Shown here one piece after another: positions 5,992 to 10,369 of a stretch of 10,369 nucleotides of DNA. The translations under genes and the position numbers were made by a program. Positions within the stretch are counted from its first letter, which is position 1; every line of letters begins with the position of its first letter. Origin of the DNA: Bacteroidaceae bacterium (GTDB taxonomy: Bacteria > Bacteroidota > Bacteroidia > Bacteroidales > Bacteroidaceae); assembly GCA_900772575.1 (NCBI GenBank), contig CAAHEN010000135.1, positions 1-10,369 on the forward strand, read 5' to 3'. The notes below the pieces were generated by a model that saw only the letters and a list, made by a program, of their open reading frames with translations, was not told the origin of the DNA and did no database searches.

Positions 5992-6020
5992 GCCCTACGG
6001 ACTCATGGGCCGTACCTTTG
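5990..6020 (+). promoter_or_regulatory. Promoter of the TonB-receptor operon (Bacteroidota type)
   Basis: TTG (5990-5992), exactly 20 nt, then TACCTTTG (6013-6020): full agreement with the Bacteroidota TTG-N19-21-TAnnTTTG pattern. Transcription should start near 6027, giving a leader of nearly 190 nt before the receptor start. No similar box was found before the downstream lipoprotein or TetR genes, so all three probably share it. Confidence 0.8.
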
Positions 6021-6073
6021 CAAAAAAATAATCCCGTGCAAAGCATAAGAGGCATTCTCCACCCGTCATCCAG

Positions 6074-6122
6074 CATAAGAAAGGCGCACCGCTCCCGATT
6101 CGGGCGGTGCGCCTTTCTTATG
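6074..6122 (+). terminator. Perfect 19-bp stem hairpin in the receptor leader (candidate attenuator)
   Basis: The arms 6074-6092 (CATAAG...CACCGC) and 6104-6122 (GCGGTG...CTTATG) are perfectly complementary over 19 bp around an 11-nt loop that itself can form CCG-ATT-CGG. The lower stem ends in CCTTTCTT, a U-rich though interrupted tract. It begins about 47 nt after the predicted transcription start and lies before the receptor gene. Both flanking genes point away from this region, so no gene ends here that would need a terminator. Attenuation, a short stable leader RNA, or mRNA protection are the likely roles. Confidence 0.65.
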
Positions 6123-6183
6123 AACGGGAATCGCTGCCGTTCGTTTATGCCGAAGGCGCCTGGTGACGCGCCGCGCACATCAA

Positions 6184-6214
6184 AACCCTTATCCCACTCC
6201 TAACCCTTATCCCA
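6184..6214 (+). repeat. 13-bp direct repeat at the receptor start codon
   Basis: AACCCTTATCCCA occurs exactly twice, at 6184-6196 and 6202-6214, with a period of 18 bp. The last A of the second copy is the first base of the ATG at 6214. The position suggests a role in translation initiation, though a simple short duplication is also possible. Confidence 0.55.
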
Positions 6215-8601
6215 TGATATACAACCGCCATGCCGCGATGCGGCGATTTCTTCTGAACATGAGCCTGCCGCTGCTGGCCGGCGGCCTGTCCTGCCTGCCG
6301 GCGGAAATGCAGGCCCAGGGCCGCATCGTCCTCTACGGCACCGTCACCGACGCCCGCACCGGCTCCCCCCTGTTGGGCGCGTCGGTCACAGCCGGCGGAC
6401 GGGTCACGACGACAGACACCTGTGGCCGCTACGCGCTGAGCGTGCCGAAAGACGGGCCAGGCCGGCTGAGGTTCCGCTGCCTGGGCTATAAGGCCCAGAC
6501 GCTGGGCGAGGGACTGCCGACTGAGCGTCTGGGCGACAGCATCGGGCACGACGTGGCACTCACCCCCGCCGACAACGCACTCTCTGAAGCCGTGGTGGTG
6601 GCGCGCAACGAGGCCCGGCAGCTCAGAATGTCGGCCATGCCGGTGTCCGTGCTGTCGGCCCGGCAACTGCAGGGGACGGCCTCTTCCATCAGTGACGTGC
6701 TGGCACGCTCGGCAGGCATCACCGTGAGATCAACCGGCGGTGTGGGCAGCGCCTCACGCGTGTCGGTGCGCGGTCTGGAGGGAAAGCGCATGGGACTGTT
6801 TGTCGACGAGGTGCCCATGGGGCAGATGAGCGACTACATCTCGCTCGACGACATACCGATCGACATGATTGAACGCATCGAGGTGTACAAGGGCATCGTC
6901 CCCTACAAGTTCGGCGGCTCAGCCCTGGGCGGCGCCGTCAACGTCGTGACCAAGGAGTACCCGCCCTATTACGCGGACGTGGCCTACGAGGCCGGCTCGT
7001 TCCACACGCACAAGGTCAACACTGTGCTCAAGCGCACCGATCCGAAGAGCGGGCTCCAGTTCGGCCTCGGCGGCGGATACACCTACTCCAAGAACGACTA
7101 CCGGATGCGGCTCACCAATCTGGACGACCGCGTGGTGCGGCGCGACCATGACACCTACAGCAAGGTTCTGGCAGGCGGCTCGGTCAAGGCCACGCGCTGG
7201 TGGTTCGACGAGATCAAGATGGAGCTCATCTATTCCAATACCCGCCAGGACATACAGGGCATCGAGTGGGACATCAGGGAAGCCTACAACCACTCATCGT
7301 CGCTGCTGGCCGGACTGTCCCTGAAACGCGACAACTTCTTCCTGCCGGGACTGGATCTGGACTTCGACGCAAACTACAACCTGGGACGGTACGGCCTGAA
7401 CGACCAGGCCATGGCGCGCTACGACTGGGACGGGCACAAGCACCCACCCGTATCGTCCTACGGCGGCGAGCAGGGCACGTTCCCCTCCGACGGGCAAAAC
7501 CGTGCGCACGACGCGGCCTCCAAGCTCAACATGAACTATATCATCGACAAGCGCCACGCCGTCAACCTCAACCTCTTCGGCAGCTACACGCGCCAACTGC
7601 CCAAAGACGAGCTGATGGACAAGGCGCTGGGGTTCAGCGCGAACTTCCCGAGCTGGATGGCGAGTCTCACCACCGGACTGTCCTACGACCTGACCCTGTT
7701 CGGCGGAAAACTGCAAAGTGCCACGACCTTCAAGAATTTCTATTTCGCGTGCCGGTCCAAGTCGTTGGAGAACTTCTACATCAACAAGCCTGTCGAGACC
7801 AGCGCCCACAAAGACTACTGGGGCTGGAGCGAGGCCCTAAGGTACCAGTTCACTGACGAGTTCCTGGTCAAGGCCTCCTTCAGCTCCGAGGTGCGCATTC
7901 CCACCAGTGAGGAACTTGTGGGCAACGGCTACTCCATCCTGCCCTCTGCCACACTGCTGCCGGAGCGCGTCAAGGGGCTGAATGTGGGCGGCCTCTATCA
8001 CAGGAACAACGCCTTCGGCTTCGTCGAGGCCGAACTGAACGCCTTCTGCAACCGGCTGGAAGACATGATACGCTTCACGGCCGACATGATACCCACCATG
8101 GCGCGCTACAGGAATTTCGGCAGTGTGCGCACCTGGGGCGTGGAAGCCGAAATCAAGGGGGACGTCCTCCCGTTCCTATACTTTTACCTCAACGGCACCT
8201 GGCAAGACCTGAGAGACGTCAGGAAGACCGTGCCGGGCACGAACGTGGACAACCCGACGTATGACAAGCGCATGCCCAATATTCCCTACCTGATGGGCAA
8301 CGCGGGCATCGAGGTGCATCGCGCCAACCTGTTCGGTGGGAAGGGGCAGAACACCCGCCTGCTCATGGATCTGTCGTACATCCACCAATACTTCTACGAT
8401 TTCGAGATGAGTGAACACCAAGACCGGAAGATTCCGGCCTCCCTGACGATCGACGCCGGCGTGGAGCACAGTTTCCACAACAACCGCTGGACACTGACGC
8501 TCAAGGCCCGCAACCTGCTGGACAAGGAGGTCTACTCAGAGCTGAACCGCCCACTTCCCGGCCGCTCGGTAGCACTGAAAATCAGGTACCTGCTCAAATG
8601 A
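6214..8601 (+). CDS. TonB-dependent outer-membrane receptor with carboxypeptidase-regulatory-like domain
   Basis: A 795-residue receptor if started at the ATG at 6214. ATG 6238 is also possible and leaves a good signal peptide; an in-frame GTG at 6163 is unlikely because the added residues only read through the direct repeat. The signal peptide ends near MQA-QG (34/35). Residues 38-118 are a CarboxypepD_reg-like beta sandwich (YGTVTDARTGSPLLGASVT, then GRYALSV). A TonB-box-like EAVVVA lies at 125-130. The plug domain spans about 136-248 (RSAGITVRSTGG, SRVSVRGLEGKRMGLFVDEV, IERIEVYKGIVPYKFGGSAL, GGAVNVVTKE). The barrel runs to the C-terminus, ending RNLLDKEVYSEL...LKIRYLLK. It actively imports a scarce ligand using TonB energy; the substrate is not shown. 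The following propeller lipoprotein points to a siderophore- or metal-chelate-type ligand. Confidence 0.93.
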   Translation: MIYNRHAAMRRFLLNMSLPLLAGGLSCLPAEMQAQGRIVLYGTVTDARTGSPLLGASVTAGGRVTTTDTCGRYALSVPKDGPGRLRFRCLGYKAQTLGEGLPTERLGDSIGHDVALTPADNALSEAVVVARNEARQLRMSAMPVSVLSARQLQGTASSISDVLARSAGITVRSTGGVGSASRVSVRGLEGKRMGLFVDEVPMGQMSDYISLDDIPIDMIERIEVYKGIVPYKFGGSALGGAVNVVTKEYPPYYADVAYEAGSFHTHKVNTVLKRTDPKSGLQFGLGGGYTYSKNDYRMRLTNLDDRVVRRDHDTYSKVLAGGSVKATRWWFDEIKMELIYSNTRQDIQGIEWDIREAYNHSSSLLAGLSLKRDNFFLPGLDLDFDANYNLGRYGLNDQAMARYDWDGHKHPPVSSYGGEQGTFPSDGQNRAHDAASKLNMNYIIDKRHAVNLNLFGSYTRQLPKDELMDKALGFSANFPSWMASLTTGLSYDLTLFGGKLQSATTFKNFYFACRSKSLENFYINKPVETSAHKDYWGWSEALRYQFTDEFLVKASFSSEVRIPTSEELVGNGYSILPSATLLPERVKGLNVGGLYHRNNAFGFVEAELNAFCNRLEDMIRFTADMIPTMARYRNFGSVRTWGVEAEIKGDVLPFLYFYLNGTWQDLRDVRKTVPGTNVDNPTYDKRMPNIPYLMGNAGIEVHRANLFGGKGQNTRLLMDLSYIHQYFYDFEMSEHQDRKIPASLTIDAGVEHSFHNNRWTLTLKARNLLDKEVYSELNRPLPGRSVALKIRYLLK

Positions 8602-8621
8602 GAGCCCAGATGAGGGCCCAG
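8598..8621 (+). repeat. 12-bp tandem repeat across the receptor stop codon
   Basis: ATGAGAGCCCAG (8598-8609) is followed directly by ATGAGGGCCCAG (8610-8621), with one difference. The receptor's TGA (8599-8601) lies in the first copy. It is probably a small local duplication; no function is evident. Confidence 0.5.
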
Positions 8622-8681
8622 GCAAAGACACAACCTAAGAACGATGTGTATAATATCAATCCCAACTAAAACAAGCTATTT

Positions 8682-9914
8682 ATGAAAATGAGAACCATGT
8701 TGCCGGCCATGCTGCTGGCGTTGCTGGCCACCGCCTGCGACAACAACGAGAACAAGCCCGACCGTCAGCCCGACGCCACCTGGGCGGATCCCATCGTCTT
8801 CGCCACCTCCGTGACCAACCCTGAGGGCAACTCCGGAAGCTTGTATATGCAGGTGGTGAAGGACATGACCCCGGCCAGCTATGACAACAAGAACAGCGTC
8901 CCCACGGGCTTCGGCTCAGTGCCCATCGTGTTCGACAACGGGCACATCTATTCCTTCCCCGACTACATGGGTAACTCAAAAGCTGAGCTGAAGCTCTACG
9001 GCATCGGCCAGGACAACAAGCTCAGCCTGCGGGGCGCCATGCAGATACCCGCTGGCGCCGCAGCCTGCAATGTTGTGGAACTGAGCGACAGGAAGGCCTA
9101 TCTGAGCTGCCAGGGGCTGGGACTGGTCATCGTGTTCGACCCGTCGACCATGACGCAGCTCAAGACCATCGACCTGTCCAGTCTCGCGCATGAGGGCACC
9201 ACCGCCTCGCCGGCAGCCATGCTGATCAGGGACAATCTCCTGTATGTCGCGCTCTCGCAGTTCGACAGCCAGTGGATGCCGAAAGACAACTCCGTCGAGC
9301 TCGCCCTGATCGACACCGGCACAGATGAGTACGTGAAGACCATCAGGAACACCTCCCTCGGCGTGAGCGCCCCAACACGCCCCATCGACAACAAGTCCAT
9401 CTTCATGGACGAGAAGGGTGACATCTACATCAACTGCATCTCGTCGTTCGGACTCAAGCCGGGCTTCCCCGCAGGCATCATCCGCATCAAGAAGGGCCAG
9501 ACGGAGATAGACCCAGATTACTGCATACGCTTCGACCAGACCGCCATCGACGGACTCAGCACCCGCTATGCCGACTATCTCGGTGCCGTCTGCTACGACA
9601 AGAACGGGAAAATGTATGCCTACGCCAACTCCTACCAGCTGGATCCGGAGGGCGCGTCCAACCCCTACACGGCCATGTGCCAATGCGCTGTGGTCGTCGA
9701 CCTCTACGCCAAGACCGTCAAGACCATACCCGGAATGCCCATCTCCAACCCGCACGGTATCGCCATCGGCAAGCACAAGAACCTGATTGTGTTCGGCAAT
9801 GCGAACCGGACAAGCTACGGCTTCTATACCTACGACCCGCAGGGCGACAAGACGGAGGGACCTGTCATCACGGTACAGGGCTCGCCATCGTTCTTCTACA
9901 GCTTTGCGAAGTGA
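8682..9914 (+). CDS. Beta-propeller-like lipoprotein, DUF4374/YncE type (Xus-like partner)
   Basis: A 410-residue lipoprotein with lipobox ATAC (Cys19) followed by DNNEN. The body is built of repeated beta-strand pieces typical of propellers: VPIVFDNGHIYSFPD (80-94), KAYLSCQGLGLVIVFDPSTM (138-157), SVELALIDTGTDEYVKTI (204-221), SIFMDEKGDIYINCISS (239-255), AGIIRIKKGQTEIDPDY (264-280), GAVCYDKNGKMYAYANSY (301-318) and NPHGIAIGKHKNLIVFGN (356-373). The RIKKG.TE.D..Y stretch resembles DUF4374 proteins, the family that, as I recall, includes the XusB siderophore-binding lipoprotein of Bacteroides. It lies 80 nt after the receptor with no promoter between them. Seven cysteines in the mature part (129, 143, 252, 281, 304, 333, 335), with a CxC pair, are unusual. 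Family similarity is moderately sure; ligand unknown. ATG 8682 or 8688 could start it. Confidence 0.72.
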   Translation: MKMRTMLPAMLLALLATACDNNENKPDRQPDATWADPIVFATSVTNPEGNSGSLYMQVVKDMTPASYDNKNSVPTGFGSVPIVFDNGHIYSFPDYMGNSKAELKLYGIGQDNKLSLRGAMQIPAGAAACNVVELSDRKAYLSCQGLGLVIVFDPSTMTQLKTIDLSSLAHEGTTASPAAMLIRDNLLYVALSQFDSQWMPKDNSVELALIDTGTDEYVKTIRNTSLGVSAPTRPIDNKSIFMDEKGDIYINCISSFGLKPGFPAGIIRIKKGQTEIDPDYCIRFDQTAIDGLSTRYADYLGAVCYDKNGKMYAYANSYQLDPEGASNPYTAMCQCAVVVDLYAKTVKTIPGMPISNPHGIAIGKHKNLIVFGNANRTSYGFYTYDPQGDKTEGPVITVQGSPSFFYSFAK

Positions 9915-9955
9915 GGCGGCCTGCGGGCACCGTCTCTGAACCTATCCCGGTTTTC

Positions 9956-10369
9956 ATGCAGATACAGAAGGACAGTACCAGGCGACGGATACTTGCCGTC
10001 GCCCGGCGTGAGTTCTGCGGCAGGGGCGTCAAGCGGACGTCCATGCGCCACATCGCCGCAGCCGCCGGCATGGCGGTAGGGAACATCTACAATTATTTCA
10101 AAAGCAAGGATGAGATTTTTGTGGAGATATGCGCCCCGCTGCTCGCCGAACTGGAGGCGTTGCTGCCCGGTGTGGACGCGGCGTGCCGCAAGGCCTCCGG
10201 CGGATTCATGCCTGAGCGCTACCAGGCCGTCGTGGCACAGCGTTTCCTGCATATGATCAAGAACTACCGGGGAGAATTCCGGCTGTTACTCTGCGAGGCG
10301 ACCGGAACCTCTCTGGAAAGTTTCATCGACACCCATGCGGATCGCCACGTCACCGGCGTGGCCGCCCGC
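9956..10369 (+). CDS. TetR/AcrR family transcriptional regulator, N-terminal part
   Basis: 138 codons are present and the frame is open to the window's right edge; full-length members usually have about 190-210 residues. Residues 9-56 are a clear TetR DNA-binding domain: RRRILAVARREFCGRG (9-24), TSMRHIAAAAGM (28-39), then AVGNIYNYFKSKDEIF (40-55) with the recognition helix and the conserved Y-NYF-SKDEIF turn. The rest is the start of the helical ligand-binding and dimer domain (RFLHMIKNYRGEFRLLLCEA at 97-116). The ATG at 9956 is chosen because it begins just before the domain; the in-frame upstream GTG overlaps the previous stop region. It follows the propeller lipoprotein by 41 nt with no visible promoter box, so it probably belongs to the receptor operon and may control it. 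Confidence 0.92.
   Translation, partial: MQIQKDSTRRRILAVARREFCGRGVKRTSMRHIAAAAGMAVGNIYNYFKSKDEIFVEICAPLLAELEALLPGVDAACRKASGGFMPERYQAVVAQRFLHMIKNYRGEFRLLLCEATGTSLESFIDTHADRHVTGVAAR

Larger units (their letters stand above)
5805..6213. other. Divergent control region between the porin and TonB-receptor operons
   Basis: About 409 bp between two diverging genes. It contains a leftward promoter (5826-5833), a rightward promoter (5990-6020), a near-palindrome on the rightward -33 element (5972-5991), a strong hairpin (6074-6122) and a 13-bp direct repeat (6184-6214). The open frames crossing it contain these elements and have no recognisable product. No conserved B12-box-like or other riboswitch core that I know was seen. 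Confidence 0.7.

Noticed and set aside
5867..6178. Minus-strand open frame of 103 codons in the divergent region
   Set aside because: It covers the rightward promoter, the palindrome and the strong hairpin, and part of its translation simply mirrors the hairpin arms. No recognisable product.
6163..6213. GTG start for the TonB receptor
   Set aside because: The extra 17 residues precede the signal peptide and are mostly the translated 13-bp repeat (NPYP twice); ATG 6214 or 6238 gives a normal signal sequence.
6027..6213. Riboswitch (for example cobalamin-type) in the receptor leader
   Set aside because: No known aptamer core was recognised. The dominant structure is a single long hairpin, which fits an attenuator or small RNA better.
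7200..7856. Long second-frame open reading frame inside the TonB receptor
   Set aside because: It is typical of G+C-rich codon bias: the translation is rich in R, P, G and Q, while the main frame is an intact receptor.

Overview
The window looks like chromosomal DNA of a G+C-rich member of the Bacteroidales (Bacteroidota). The reasons are: several promoters of the Bacteroidota type (TTG, about 20 bases, TAnnTTTG); start codons without Shine-Dalgarno sites; a DUF4491 membrane protein; lipoproteins with acidic residues after the lipid cysteine; and a TonB receptor with the N-terminal carboxypeptidase-regulatory-like domain usual in this phylum. Genus cannot be fixed from the sequence alone (a high-GC Prevotella/Hallella-like or Alistipes-like genome would fit). 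No rRNA, tRNA, insertion sequence, CRISPR array or known riboswitch was seen.

Left block (1-1255, minus strand): an Lrp/AsnC regulator, a small DUF4491 membrane protein and the N-terminal part of a class-I glutamine-amidotransferase-like hydrolase (peptidase C26 family). They run leftward, probably from one promoter just before the regulator. A gene-free stretch follows (1217-1789). It holds hairpins, a tandem octamer, and a well-formed leftward promoter placed directly in front of an intrinsic-terminator-like hairpin.

Middle block (1790-5833, minus strand): an OprP/OprO-type porin, a lipoprotein with three lamin-tail domains, and a lipoprotein of the esterase-like phytase family form a three-gene operon from a promoter at 5826-5833. 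The lipoprotein signals suggest that the lamin-tail protein is on the cell surface and the phytase-like protein faces the periplasm. The set therefore reads as a candidate route for capturing, importing and processing a phosphorylated or otherwise anionic substrate; this is inference.

Right block (5972-10369, plus strand): a TonB-dependent receptor, a beta-propeller-like lipoprotein resembling DUF4374 proteins, and a TetR-family regulator cut off by the window end. The first two resemble the receptor plus surface propeller lipoprotein of xenosiderophore (Xus) systems; the substrate is not shown by the sequence. The divergent region between the porin and the receptor (5805-6213) is rich in signals: a 20-bp near-palindrome on the receptor promoter's -33 element, a perfect 19-bp stem hairpin in the leader, and a 13-bp direct repeat ending at the candidate start codon. 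Together these suggest tight, possibly TetR-linked and attenuated control of the receptor operon.
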